Assembly (NCBI RefSeq): GCF_014656415.1
Contig: NZ_BNCJ01000006.1
Location: forward strand, 62,001 to 126,000
Direction of reading: 5' to 3'
From: Seohaeicola zhoushanensis
GTDB lineage: Bacteria > Pseudomonadota > Alphaproteobacteria > Rhodobacterales > Rhodobacteraceae
DNA: 64,000 bases
Shown: in pieces, positions 1-8,178 of the stretch
Layout: each line of letters starts with the position of its first letter
How positions within the stretch are numbered: the first letter of the stretch is position 1
Translations under genes and position numbers: made by a program
The notes under the pieces: model-generated
What the model saw: the letters and a program-made list of their open reading frames with translations, nothing else
Database searches by the model: none
What the model was told of the DNA's origin: nothing

Positions 1-2
1 AA

Positions 3-155
3 CTGGGCAAGGCGCTGGAGATCCTCAAGGCCGGTGGCGACATCGACTATGTCGGCGCTTCGGCAGTCGAACTGATCGGACCGGGCGAAAGCGCCGGCAC
101 CTATCGCGAGATCGAGGTCAAGGACGGCAAGAACGAAACCGTCCGGATGCGCTGA
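3..155 (+). CDS. ABC transporter substrate-binding protein, C-terminal fragment
   Basis: Only the last 50 codons are in the window; the frame is open from the first base and ends in TGA. The translated tail reads through DIDYVGASAVELIGPGE and ends KNETVRMR. This resembles the C-terminus of type I periplasmic binding proteins of Liv-type (branched-chain amino acid/amide) importers. The assignment rests mainly on the genes that follow on the same strand, which encode two Liv-type ATPases and two Liv-type permeases. The protein would bind the substrate in the periplasm and deliver it to LivH/LivM. The ligand cannot be told from this fragment. Confidence 0.7.
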   Translation: MGKALEILKAGGDIDYVGASAVELIGPGESAGTYREIEVKDGKNETVRMR

Positions 156-174
156 GCCGCGGGCTATCTGACCT

Positions 175-205
175 GGGGTCTCCGAAGCCATGCTTCGGGG
201 ACCCC
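175..205 (+). terminator. strong stem-loop after the binding-protein gene
   Basis: A 14-bp stem (one G-T pair) closes on a three-base loop, with left arm 175-188 and right arm 192-205. It lies 20 bases after the binding-protein stop and 57 bases before livG. No long T run follows, so it is more likely an mRNA-stabilising or partial-termination element than a full terminator. Such elements commonly keep binding-protein mRNA more abundant than downstream ABC mRNA; that role here is inference. Confidence 0.6.
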
Positions 206-261
206 GCACAAAACAACTATAAGGACCGCCCGAAAGAGGGTGGCATGACAGGGGGGACGCG

Positions 262-1044
262 ATGATCGACGTCCACGAGGTGCACAAGCACTTTGGCGGC
301 TTCCATGCCGTCGACGGCGCGACTTTGTCGATTGCCGAGGGGTCCATCACCGGGCTGATCGGTCCGAACGGGGCCGGAAAGACCACGCTTTTCAACGTGA
401 TCGCCGGGGTTCTTCAACCCACATCCGGCAAGGTCACGATGGCGGGCGAGGACATAACAGGCCTGCCGCCGCATGACCTGTTCCACAAGGGGCTGCTGCG
501 CACCTTCCAGATCGCGCATGAGTTCAGCTCGATGAGTTGCCGCGAGAACCTGATGATGGTGCCGGGCAACCAGTCGGGCGAAAAGCTGTGGAACACCTGG
601 TTCGGCCGCAAGCGGATCGCCGAGGAGGAACGCGCGCTGCGCGCCAAGGCGGACGCGGTGCTGGATTTCCTGACCATCTCGCACCTGGCCGACCAGAAGG
701 CGGGCGAGATCTCGGGCGGGCAGAAGAAGCTGCTGGAACTCGGGCGCACCATGATGGTCGACGCCAAGATCGTCTTCCTCGACGAGGTCGGCGCGGGGGT
801 GAACCGGACGCTGCTCAACACCATCGGCGACGCGATCCTGCGGCTGAACAAGGAGCGCGGCTATACCTTCGTGGTCATCGAGCATGACATGGATTTCATC
901 GAGCGGCTTTGCGACCCGGTCATCTGCATGGCCGAAGGCAAGGTGCTGGCCGAGGGCACGCTGGCCGAGATCAAGGCCAACGAGCACGTGATCGAGGCCT
1001 ATCTCGGCACCGGCCTCAAGCATCGCGACAAGGTGGGCACATGA
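262..1044 (+). CDS. Liv-type ABC transporter ATP-binding protein (LivG-like)
   Basis: A 260-residue ABC ATPase that would power import together with the LivF-like partner and the LivH/LivM permeases, on the cytoplasmic side of the membrane. Walker A GPNGAGKT is at residues 34-41, the signature ISGGQ at about 150-154, and Walker B IVFLDE at about 170-175, followed by an H-loop in VIEHDMDF. After the Walker B glutamate it reads VGAG rather than the usual PxAG, which is a mild variant. The start ATG follows a purine run GGGGGGA. The length matches LivG. It is second in an operon with a binding protein; substrate unknown. Confidence 0.9.
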   Translation: MIDVHEVHKHFGGFHAVDGATLSIAEGSITGLIGPNGAGKTTLFNVIAGVLQPTSGKVTMAGEDITGLPPHDLFHKGLLRTFQIAHEFSSMSCRENLMMVPGNQSGEKLWNTWFGRKRIAEEERALRAKADAVLDFLTISHLADQKAGEISGGQKKLLELGRTMMVDAKIVFLDEVGAGVNRTLLNTIGDAILRLNKERGYTFVVIEHDMDFIERLCDPVICMAEGKVLAEGTLAEIKANEHVIEAYLGTGLKHRDKVGT

Positions 1045-1080
1045 GAGTGTTTCGAATGCGCTGGCGCGCATCCGACCCGA

Positions 1081-1145
1081 GCGAGGGGGCTGTCCGCCCC
1101 CTCGCGCTCCCCCGAGGATATTTGGGGCAAAAGGAAAAGGGGACG
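1081..1145 (+). repeat. hairpin plus GAGGATATTT repeat (copy A)
   Basis: A perfect 10-bp stem (1081-1090 with 1096-1105, five-base loop) is followed by CCCCCGAGGATATTT and an AG-rich tail. It sits in the livG-livF spacer. The same layout of GC-rich hairpin, GGAG(G)ATATTT-like box and AG-rich tail recurs at 47534-47601 and, inverted, at 13503-13548. I recognise the box as common between genes in Rhodobacteraceae. Its function is unknown; mRNA stabilisation is one possibility. Confidence 0.6.
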
Positions 1146-1150
1146 CGGAG

Positions 1151-1975
1151 ATGAGCGGCAACCCGTATCAGGACGATCGCGGCAACAAGGACTTCACGAT
1201 CGCCAACCCGAAGGGCAGCGGCGAGATCGAACACCGCAGGAGCGGACAGAGCCGCGCCGCGCCGGGCGGCCCCTTCCTCATCGGCGAGGCGATGACCGGC
1301 GGCTATGGCAAGGGGCCGGACATCCTGACCGAATGCACCATCGCGGTGGACAAGGGCGAGATCGCGGTGATCGTCGGGCCGAACGGCGCGGGCAAGTCGA
1401 CCGCTATGAAGGCGATCTTCGGGATGCTGAACCTGCACGGCGGCCATGTGCGGCTGGACGGCGAGGACATCACCGAGCTGTCGCCGCAGGACCGGGTGGT
1501 CAAGGGCATGGGCTTTGTGCCGCAGACCTCGAACATCTTCACCTCGATGACGGTCGAGGAGAACCTGGAGATGGGCGCCTTCATCCGCAAGGACGATTTC
1601 CGGGACACCATGGCGCAGGTCTATGACCTGTTCCCGATCCTCAAGGACAAGCGGCGCCAGCCGGCGGGCGAGCTTTCGGGCGGCCAGCGCCAGCAGGTCG
1701 CCGTGGGCCGCGCACTGATGACCAAGCCCAAGGTGCTGATGCTGGACGAACCGACCGCCGGGGTCAGCCCCATCGTGATGGACGAACTCTTCGACCGGAT
1801 CATCGAGGTCTCCCGCACCGGCATCCCGATCCTGATGGTGGAGCAGAACGCGCGCCAGGCGCTGGAGATCGCCGACAAGGGCTATGTGCTGGTGCAGGGC
1901 CGGAACGCCCATACCGGCTCGGGCAAGGAGCTGCTGGCCGACGACGATGTGCGGCGGAGCTTCCTGGGGGGATGA
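1151..1975 (+). CDS. Liv-type ABC transporter ATP-binding protein (LivF-like)
   Basis: A 274-residue ABC ATPase, the second nucleotide-binding subunit of the importer. Walker A GPNGAGKS is at residues 76-83, the signature is LSGGQRQQVAVGRAL and Walker B is VLMLDEPTAG. The ABC domain is preceded by about 40 extra residues that are polar and charged, making it longer than typical LivF (about 235 residues). The start has AGGGG eight bases upstream, so the extension is probably real, although a later start cannot be excluded. Its stop overlaps a possible start of the next gene (ATGA at 1972-1975), which suggests translational coupling. Confidence 0.9.
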   Translation: MSGNPYQDDRGNKDFTIANPKGSGEIEHRRSGQSRAAPGGPFLIGEAMTGGYGKGPDILTECTIAVDKGEIAVIVGPNGAGKSTAMKAIFGMLNLHGGHVRLDGEDITELSPQDRVVKGMGFVPQTSNIFTSMTVEENLEMGAFIRKDDFRDTMAQVYDLFPILKDKRRQPAGELSGGQRQQVAVGRALMTKPKVLMLDEPTAGVSPIVMDELFDRIIEVSRTGIPILMVEQNARQALEIADKGYVLVQGRNAHTGSGKELLADDDVRRSFLGG

Positions 1976-2355
1976 GGATGCGTCTGCACATAATCGCGGC
2001 CCTGCTGGCGCTTGTGCCCGGCATCGCGGCCGCCGCCGAGCAATTCACCTGCTCGTTCAAGGAAGGCTGCGGCACCTTCGATTGCGGCGCCGACGCACCT
2101 TTCAACGCAACCCTCGTGCCGGGCGCGACCGGCTGGGTGCTGATGCTGAAGGACGAGACCATCGGCACTTTCACCGAGTTCGACAGTTCGGAGGCCGCGC
2201 GGCATTTCGTGTCGAGCGACATCGACCCCGACGCCGGGGCGGCCGGGCTGCTGTCGATCTTCAAGAATGGCACCGCCTTCCTGTCGCTGCATGGCGACTT
2301 CATGACTCCCTCGGCCCAGACCCATAGCGGCCAATGCACTCTGGAGGTCAGCTGA
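1972..2355 (+). CDS. small exported protein of unknown function inside the Liv operon
   Basis: I do not recognise this 127-residue protein. It begins with a clear Sec signal peptide (basic MRMRLH, hydrophobic stretch, likely cleavage after AAA near residue 22). The predicted mature part is about 105 residues with four cysteines, three close together (CSFKEGCGTFDC) and one near the C-terminus (QC), so disulfides in the periplasm are plausible. It lies between livF and livH without gaps, which points to co-expression with the importer. The start could be the ATG at 1972 overlapping livF or the one at 1978, which has better spacing from the GGGGGG run. A role as an accessory periplasmic factor is only inference. 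Confidence 0.8.
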   Translation: MRMRLHIIAALLALVPGIAAAAEQFTCSFKEGCGTFDCGADAPFNATLVPGATGWVLMLKDETIGTFTEFDSSEAARHFVSSDIDPDAGAAGLLSIFKNGTAFLSLHGDFMTPSAQTHSGQCTLEVS

Positions 2356-3366
2356 ATGGACCCATTGAACGCCCTCATCGCGGTGTCGAACTACGTGCTG
2401 ATCCCCGGTATCGCCTATGGCAGCCAGCTGGCGCTTGGCGCGCTGGGGGTGACGCTGATCTACGGCATCCTGCGGTTTTCCAACTTCGCCCATGGCGATA
2501 CGATGGCCTTTGGCGCGATGGTGACGATCCTGGTGACCTGGTGGATGCAGGGCCACGGCATCCACCTTGGCGTGCTGCCGACCGCCCTGCTCGCCCTGCC
2601 CTTCGGGATCTTGGGCACCATGGCGCTCCTGCTGGCGACCGACCGGGTGGTCTATCGCTTTTACCGGGAACAGAAGGCCAAACCGGTGATCATGGTGATC
2701 GTGAGCCTTGGCGTCATGTTCATCATGAACGGTATCGTGCGCTTCATCATCGGGGTCGATGACCAGCAGTTCGCCGATGGCGAACGCTTCATCATCTCGG
2801 CGCGCGACTTCAAGGCCTGGACGGGCCTGGAGGAAGGGCTGTCGATCCGCACCTCGCAGGGGATCACCTTCATCGCCACCATCGTCTCGGTGGCGCTGCT
2901 GTTCTGGTTCCTCAACAAGACGCGCACCGGCAAGTCGATGCGGGCCTATTCCGACAACGAGGACCTGGCGCTGCTCTCGGGCATCAACCCCGAGCGGGTG
3001 GTGATGATCACCTGGCTGATCGTTGCGGCGCTCTGCACCGTGGCGGGGGTGCTTTACGGCCTGGACAAGACCTTCAAGCCCTTCACCTACTTCCAGCTGC
3101 TGCTGCCGATCTTTGCTGCGGCCATCGTCGGCGGCCTTGGCAATCCGCTCGGCGCCATCGCGGGGGGCTTTGTCATCGCCTTCTCGGAGGTGGCGGTGAC
3201 CTATGCCTGGAAGAAGGTGCTGGGCTATCTCGCACCCGGCGGATGGGAGCCCGAGGGCCTCGTCCAGCTGATCAGCACGGACTACAAGTTCGCGGTCTCC
3301 TTCGCGATCCTGCTCATCGTGCTGCTGTTCAAGCCCACCGGCCTGTTCAAGGGGAAATCGGTATGA
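2356..3366 (+). CDS. Liv-type ABC transporter permease (LivH-like)
   Basis: A 336-residue, very hydrophobic inner-membrane protein with about eight to nine predicted transmembrane segments. The N-terminal part GSQLALGALGVTLIYGILRFSNFAHGDTMAFGA and the later AAIVGGLGNPLGAIAGG are typical of LivH-type permeases, the latter being the ATPase-contacting EAA-like loop region. It starts directly after the stop of the small exported protein and overlaps livM by four bases (ATGA). The overlap implies coupled translation of the two membrane subunits in a 1:1 ratio. It would form half of the channel; the substrate remains unknown. Confidence 0.92.
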   Translation: MDPLNALIAVSNYVLIPGIAYGSQLALGALGVTLIYGILRFSNFAHGDTMAFGAMVTILVTWWMQGHGIHLGVLPTALLALPFGILGTMALLLATDRVVYRFYREQKAKPVIMVIVSLGVMFIMNGIVRFIIGVDDQQFADGERFIISARDFKAWTGLEEGLSIRTSQGITFIATIVSVALLFWFLNKTRTGKSMRAYSDNEDLALLSGINPERVVMITWLIVAALCTVAGVLYGLDKTFKPFTYFQLLLPIFAAAIVGGLGNPLGAIAGGFVIAFSEVAVTYAWKKVLGYLAPGGWEPEGLVQLISTDYKFAVSFAILLIVLLFKPTGLFKGKSV

Positions 3367-4697
3367 ACGACACCGTCAAGAACATCGGCCTGTTCGCCAT
3401 CGTCGCCGCGCTGATCGCGCTGGTGGGCGTGCAGCAGGGCTGGAATTCGGCGCTGGTCATCATGAACATGGGCATGATCTCGGCGATCATGGCCATCGGG
3501 GTGAACCTGCAATGGGGCTTTGCCGGGCTGTTCAACGTCGGGATCATGGGATTCGTGGCGCTGGGCGGTCTGGCGGCGGTTCTGGTCGGTTTGCCGCCGG
3601 TGAAGGAAGCCTGGTCGGCCGGGGGGCTTGGCATCCTCGCCGGTCTGGCGCTGGGCGCGGCGACGATCATCGGCGCGGTGCTGGTGATGAAGCGGATGCC
3701 CAGGGGCATGGTGCGCAACCTCGTCGTCACTGTCGTGCTGGTCGCGGGGTTCTTCATCTTCCGCGCGGTACTCGACCCGGCGGTGCTGGCGGTCGAGGCT
3801 GTGAACCCGGCGCTGCAGGGCAACCTGGGCGGGATCAATCCGGGCGGCGAGAACTACAAGGACTTCGGCCTCATCATGATCCTGGCCTGGATCTTTGGCG
3901 GGGTGCTGGCGGCGGGTGCGGCCTGGCTGATCGGCAAGACGGCGCTGGGGCTGCGGTCGGACTACCTGGCCATCGCGACGCTGGGCATCGCCGAGATCAT
4001 CATTGCCGTGCTGAAGAACGAGGATTGGCTGAGCCGGGGCGTGAAGAACGTCGTCGGCATTCCGCGCCCGGTGCCCTACGAGATCGACCTGCAGGCCGAT
4101 CCGTCCTTTGTCGCGCGGGCGGCATCCTGGGGGTTCGATCCGGTGGAAGGGTCGACCATCTATGTCAAGCTGCTCTACTTCTTCATGTTCCTCGTGGTGC
4201 TGCTGCTTCTTCTGTGGATGGCGCAGATGGCGCTGAAGAGCCCCTGGGGCCGCATGGTGCGCGCCATACGCGACAACGAGGTCGCGGCCGAGGCCATGGG
4301 CAAGGACGTCACCCGGCGGCATCTGCAGATCTTCGTGCTGGGCTCGGCCATCTGCGGGCTGGCCGGAGCGATGATGACCACGGTCGATAGCCAGCTGACG
4401 CCGGGCACCTACCAGCCGCTGCGGTTCACCTTCCTGATCTGGGTGATGGTGATCGTCGGCGGATCGGGCAACAACTTCGGCGCGGTTCTGGGCGGATTCC
4501 TGATCTGGTATCTCTGGGTGCAGGTCGAACCCTGGGGCATCGCGCTGATGCAGTTCGTCACCTCGGGCTTCCCCGAGGGCTATTGGCTGAAGGACCACCT
4601 GATGGCGAGCGCCGCCCATATGCGGCTCTTTACCATGGGGCTGGTGCTGCTGCTGGTGCTGAGGTTCAGCCCGAGGGGCCTGATACCCGAGAAGTGA
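3363..4697 (+). CDS. Liv-type ABC transporter permease (LivM-like)
   Basis: A 444-residue hydrophobic permease, the second membrane subunit of the importer. The start ATG at 3363 overlaps the livH stop; a longer open frame upstream is just read-through of the livH region. The motifs LQWGFAGLFNVGIMGFVALGG near the N-terminus and GRMVRAIRDNEVAAEAMGKDVTRR in the cytoplasmic coupling loop are characteristic of LivM. It is longer than average for the family because of an inserted stretch around residues 70-150 with an additional hydrophobic hairpin. It is the last gene of the transporter operon. Confidence 0.92.
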   Translation: MNDTVKNIGLFAIVAALIALVGVQQGWNSALVIMNMGMISAIMAIGVNLQWGFAGLFNVGIMGFVALGGLAAVLVGLPPVKEAWSAGGLGILAGLALGAATIIGAVLVMKRMPRGMVRNLVVTVVLVAGFFIFRAVLDPAVLAVEAVNPALQGNLGGINPGGENYKDFGLIMILAWIFGGVLAAGAAWLIGKTALGLRSDYLAIATLGIAEIIIAVLKNEDWLSRGVKNVVGIPRPVPYEIDLQADPSFVARAASWGFDPVEGSTIYVKLLYFFMFLVVLLLLLWMAQMALKSPWGRMVRAIRDNEVAAEAMGKDVTRRHLQIFVLGSAICGLAGAMMTTVDSQLTPGTYQPLRFTFLIWVMVIVGGSGNNFGAVLGGFLIWYLWVQVEPWGIALMQFVTSGFPEGYWLKDHLMASAAHMRLFTMGLVLLLVLRFSPRGLIPEK

Positions 4698-4706
4698 AAA
4701 GGGCAA

Positions 4707-4733
4707 GGCCGGCGGCGCTTGCGCGCGGCCGGC
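4707..4733 (+). terminator. candidate terminator after livM
   Basis: A GC-rich imperfect hairpin built on two GCCGGC arms lies nine bases after the livM stop and is followed by TTT. An overlapping second hairpin (GCCGGC TTT GCCGGC, 4728-4742) is also possible. The T run is short, so termination may be partial. Confidence 0.4.
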
Positions 4734-4776
4734 TTTGCCGGCAGTCTTGGCCCGGTAGATAGATCCGGGTATTTTC

Positions 4777-5541
4777 ATGATCGACGTGCAGGCAAGGCCC
4801 GCGCTCAACCGCGTCATCGCCGACATTATCGGCGCCGCCACCATCCCCGCAGTCTGGGATATCTTTGCCGACGCCCTTACCGCCTACGGTTTCGACAACA
4901 TCATGTATGGCGCGACCCGGTTCCCGGTGCGCGGCATTATCGGCGATCTGCGCGATGCGTTGATCCTGCATCGCGGGCCGGCAGCCTATGCCGATATCTA
5001 CCTCGGCGAAGAGCTCTACCTGCACTCGCCGACCTATGAGTGGGCCGAGCACAACCGCGGCTTCACCAGCTGGGCCGAAGCGATCCGCCAGCACGGGCGG
5101 GCACCGACGGCGCAGCAGATGCGCATCGCGCAGTTGAACGCGCAGTTCGGCTTCATGGTGGGCTTTGTCGGCAGCCTGAACGACGTGGTGCCGGGCATGA
5201 AGGGGGTGATCGGATTCAGCCCCTCGGCGCCGATGTCCCAGGCCGAGGCCGATGCGCTCTGGGCCGAGGTCGGCGCGGATGTCGAGACGCTGTGCAACCT
5301 GATGCACCTGCGGGTGGGCACCCTGCCCCGCACCGGCCTGCTGCGCCCGCTCACCACCCGCCAGCGCGAGGCGCTGGAGTGGTATTCGCAAGGCAAGACC
5401 ACGCAGGACATCGCCACCATCCTGGGGCTGTCGATCGCGACGGTGGAAAAGCACCTGCGGATGGCGCGGGATTCGCTGGATGCGCAGACCACGGCCCATG
5501 CGGTGAAGAAGGCCGCCCTGCTGAACCTGCTGACCGCCTGA
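4777..5541 (+). CDS. LuxR-family transcriptional regulator with autoinducer-binding-like domain (LuxR solo)
   Basis: A 254-residue regulator with an N-terminal domain resembling the acyl-homoserine-lactone-binding fold and a C-terminal LuxR helix-turn-helix (about residues 192-250: LTTRQREALEW, QGKTTQDIA, TVEKHLRMAR). In the ligand pocket the usual WxxxY is Y71-ADI-Y75, and the usual Asp-Pro pair is Ser84-Pro85, while Trp99 of FTSW is kept. The aspartate normally contacts the AHL amide, so this protein probably senses another ligand or none. No luxI synthase gene is in the window, making it a solo regulator. It may control the upstream transporter or a remote target. Confidence 0.85.
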   Translation: MIDVQARPALNRVIADIIGAATIPAVWDIFADALTAYGFDNIMYGATRFPVRGIIGDLRDALILHRGPAAYADIYLGEELYLHSPTYEWAEHNRGFTSWAEAIRQHGRAPTAQQMRIAQLNAQFGFMVGFVGSLNDVVPGMKGVIGFSPSAPMSQAEADALWAEVGADVETLCNLMHLRVGTLPRTGLLRPLTTRQREALEWYSQGKTTQDIATILGLSIATVEKHLRMARDSLDAQTTAHAVKKAALLNLLTA

Positions 5542-5550
5542 AACGAAAAA

Positions 5551-5570
5551 GGCCCGGCTGATGCCGGGCC
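5551..5570 (-). terminator. Rho-independent terminator (minus strand, possibly bidirectional)
   Basis: An 8-bp perfect GC stem (GGCCCGGC/GCCGGGCC) with loop TGAT is flanked on its left by AAAAA. Read on the minus strand this gives a stem followed by TTTTTCGTTT, a good terminator for the M15/DUF882 gene. On the plus strand it also directly follows the LuxR gene. Confidence 0.8.
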
Positions 5571-5611
5571 CTGCAAGGGGAGCGCGCCGCGGGACAGCGG
5601 CGCGGGGTGGT

Positions 5612-6181
5612 TCAGGCGCCCCAGGTGCGGACGACGCCGCAATCCATGTGGACGAAATTCGAACGGGAATATTTGCCGACACCGCCGGCGTTGCAGGCGT
5701 GGGCCGCCTTGAAGACCTGGCTCACCGAGCGCGACGCCAGCCGCAGATCGGCCGCCTGGCCCTGCATGTGAAGCGAGTTCTTGGCCACACCGCGCGAGCG
5801 CGAACGCAGCATGGCGTTGGTCTCGGGGCAGCGATAGCCGGAAAGGAGCATGTAGGGTTCGTTGACATCGAGCAGGTTGTGGGCTGCGGCCATGATGTCA
5901 ACTGTGCGGGGGTCTATGGTCTTGGTCTTGTCGGTGCGCCAGTCGCGCATGAAGTGGGTGATCTCGGTCAGCGATTCCTTGATGTAGTCGCCGTCCACCC
6001 AGTAGACCATGTCGATCCGTTCGCCGGTGCGCCCGGAATACATCCGGATCTTGCGAACGTCCCCGCCACCGCGGAGAAAGCCTGCTGCTTTGGAGAAGGT
6101 CGGTGCCGCCGATACCGCGGTCGCCGCGAAAACGCCCAACAGGGCACGCCGGGAGAATCCCGGTAGCTGTTTGTCTGTCAT
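5612..6181 (-). CDS. DUF882/M15-family zinc peptidase, Tat-exported
   Basis: A 189-residue exported protein. The N-terminus has a twin-arginine signal (FSRRALLG, then a hydrophobic stretch ending near SKAA). The catalytic domain carries the peptidase M15-type pattern: SGYRCPETN, then SLHMQGQAAD (H and D seven residues apart, zinc ligands) and a late FVHMD. Members are thought to trim peptidoglycan cross-bridges, like E. coli YcbK/MepK. The ATG at 6181 places the Tat signal at the start; a TTG further upstream is less likely. It is divergent from an L,D-transpeptidase gene, a pairing that fits an endopeptidase acting on LD-crosslinked wall. Confidence 0.88.
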   Translation of the reverse strand: MTDKQLPGFSRRALLGVFAATAVSAAPTFSKAAGFLRGGGDVRKIRMYSGRTGERIDMVYWVDGDYIKESLTEITHFMRDWRTDKTKTIDPRTVDIMAAAHNLLDVNEPYMLLSGYRCPETNAMLRSRSRGVAKNSLHMQGQAADLRLASRSVSQVFKAAHACNAGGVGKYSRSNFVHMDCGVVRTWGA

Positions 6182-6528
6182 GTGCTGCGCTGTCCCGTAC
6201 GCTGTAGTCCTGCCCAAGCGCGATGTTACGCGCCAGTTCCGTCATCTCCCCAGATGCACCGGCTTTATGGCACGGCAGGATTCCTTCGCCAACAACGGAT
6301 TCGGTCGACTTTTACACAGGGCCAAATTTCGGCAAATTCTTGCGCATGTGAACAAATCTGCCACAGTGTGGCCGAAAGATCGGCACAGTCCGGGCCGCGC
6401 CGCAACAAAGACCGGGAAAGGCGCGTTCTAGCATAACTGTGAATGGACTTTCCGTATGGATTTCCTGACTTTCTGGGGGAAAGACATGTGGTATAGACCG
6501 CATACCGGATTAAGAGGGCGCTCAAGCT
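6182..6528. promoter_or_regulatory. divergent intergenic region between M15 peptidase and L,D-transpeptidase
   Basis: This 347-base gap separates divergently transcribed cell-wall genes and must hold promoters for both. It is less GC-rich than its flanks. I see a short inverted repeat GCCACA-G-TGTGGC at 6360-6372 near the middle, which could be an operator, and a possible -10 element TATAGA at about 6493-6498 for the transpeptidase gene. No coding potential is obvious. Confidence 0.4.
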
Positions 6529-8142
6529 ATGTTCGCAAAAATGCGTTGGACCACCACCCAGGCCTGTGCCGCGATTGCACTGATGGCACTGACCTCGGGG
6601 CTGCCTGCCACGCCGGCAAAGGCACAGGTGACCGCGTATAAACAGGCGGTTGCCGAGGTCGCGTCGCAGGATGACGAGGTTGCAGCCTTCTATCGCCAGA
6701 CGAATTACGCGCCGCTCTGGACCGGCGAAGGCCCCGAGTTCACCGCGCGCCGCGCCGCGCTGATGGCGGCGCTGGCCGATGTCACGGTGCATGGGCTGCC
6801 GGCCTCTCGCTATGATGCGGCCGGGCTGATGGCCAAGATGCAGGCGGCCCGTACCACCCGTGACCTGGGCATGGTCGAAGTGGCCCTGTCGCTGGCCTTC
6901 GTGCATTACGCCCATGACATCAGCTCGGGCATCCTGACGCCGGGCAAGATCGACGCCGGGATCCTGCGCGAAGTGCCGCGCCGTGACGGGGTCGACCTGC
7001 TCAAGGGGCTCGCGACCAACGCGCCCACCGCCTATCTCGCCAGCCTCGCGCCGCATAACCCGGAATATCGCGAGCTGATGAAGGAGAAGATCCGCTACGA
7101 GCGCCTGATCGCCGCTGGCGGCTGGGGTCCGACGGTGCCTGCCAAGGCACTGAAACCCGGCGAGAGCGGCGAGGCCGTGGTGGCCCTGCGCAACCGGCTG
7201 ATCGCAATGGGCTATATGGAACGCAGCGTGTCGCGCGATTACGATGCCGCCCTGGAAGAAGGCATCCGCACCTTCCAGCACGCGCATGGTCTGAACGAGG
7301 ATGGCGTCGCCGGCCCCGGCACCGTGGAAGAGATCAACATCTCGGCCGACGACCGGCTGAAGTCGATCATCGTCGCGCTTGAGCGCGAGCGCTGGATGAA
7401 CATCCCGCGCGGCAAGCGGCACATCCTGGTGAACCAGACCGATTTCACCGCCAAGATCATCGACGACGGCCGGGTGACCTTCCAGACCCGCTCGGTCATC
7501 GGCATGAACCAGGGCGACCGGCGCAGCCCGGAGTTCTCGGACGAGATGGAGCACATGATCGTGAACCCGAGCTGGCACGTGCCGCGCTCGATCATCGTCA
7601 AGGAATACCTGCCGCAGCTGCAGGCCAACCCGAACGCGGCGCGGCACCTGATCATCACCGACAGCCGCGGCCGCCGGGTCGACCGCGAGACGATGGACTT
7701 CACCCAGTTCAGCACGCGCAACTTCCCCTTCGACATGCGCCAGGCGCCGGGCGATGCGAATGCGCTTGGCAAGGTGAAGTTCATGTTCCCGAACTCGAAC
7801 AACATCTACCTGCATGACACCCCGGCGAAGAACCTCTTCGCCCGCGAGGTGCGCGCCTACTCGCATGGCTGCATCCGCCTGGCCGATCCGTTCGACTTTG
7901 CCTATGCGTTGCTCTCGGCGCAGACGGATGATCCGCAAGGCGTGTTCCAGGCCGCCCTGCGCTCGGGCCGCGAGACCAAGATCGACCTGGTGGAGCACGT
8001 TCCGGTGCACCTGATCTATCGCACCGCGCAGGTCGACGCCCGCGGCAAGGCCGAGTTCCGCCGCGACGTCTATGGCCGTGACGGCAAGATCTGGGACGCG
8101 CTGCAACGCGCCGGGGTGGCGCTGCCCTCGGTTCAGGGCTAA
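6529..8142 (+). CDS. L,D-transpeptidase (YcbB/LdtD type) with peptidoglycan-binding domain
   Basis: A 537-residue periplasmic enzyme that would form 3-3 crosslinks in peptidoglycan or attach proteins to it. It has a signal peptide (cleavage likely after AKA near residue 28), an N-terminal scaffold region, a peptidoglycan-binding domain at about 205-270 (GESGEAVVALRNRL to DGVAGPGT), and a YkuD catalytic domain from about 295 to 470. The active-site motif YSHGCIRL is intact with the catalytic Cys at about residue 448. The size and order match YcbB-type enzymes. It is divergent from the M15/DUF882 peptidase and followed by lpxD, so the region is devoted to the envelope. Confidence 0.93.
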   Translation: MFAKMRWTTTQACAAIALMALTSGLPATPAKAQVTAYKQAVAEVASQDDEVAAFYRQTNYAPLWTGEGPEFTARRAALMAALADVTVHGLPASRYDAAGLMAKMQAARTTRDLGMVEVALSLAFVHYAHDISSGILTPGKIDAGILREVPRRDGVDLLKGLATNAPTAYLASLAPHNPEYRELMKEKIRYERLIAAGGWGPTVPAKALKPGESGEAVVALRNRLIAMGYMERSVSRDYDAALEEGIRTFQHAHGLNEDGVAGPGTVEEINISADDRLKSIIVALERERWMNIPRGKRHILVNQTDFTAKIIDDGRVTFQTRSVIGMNQGDRRSPEFSDEMEHMIVNPSWHVPRSIIVKEYLPQLQANPNAARHLIITDSRGRRVDRETMDFTQFSTRNFPFDMRQAPGDANALGKVKFMFPNSNNIYLHDTPAKNLFAREVRAYSHGCIRLADPFDFAYALLSAQTDDPQGVFQAALRSGRETKIDLVEHVPVHLIYRTAQVDARGKAEFRRDVYGRDGKIWDALQRAGVALPSVQG

Positions 8143-8178
8143 GTCTGCGGCCCAGAGCGCAAGCAAGGGGCCGCACCC

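Noticed and set aside
3243-3362. Upstream extension of the livM reading frame
   Set aside because: It lies inside livH; the true livM start is the overlapping ATG at 3363.
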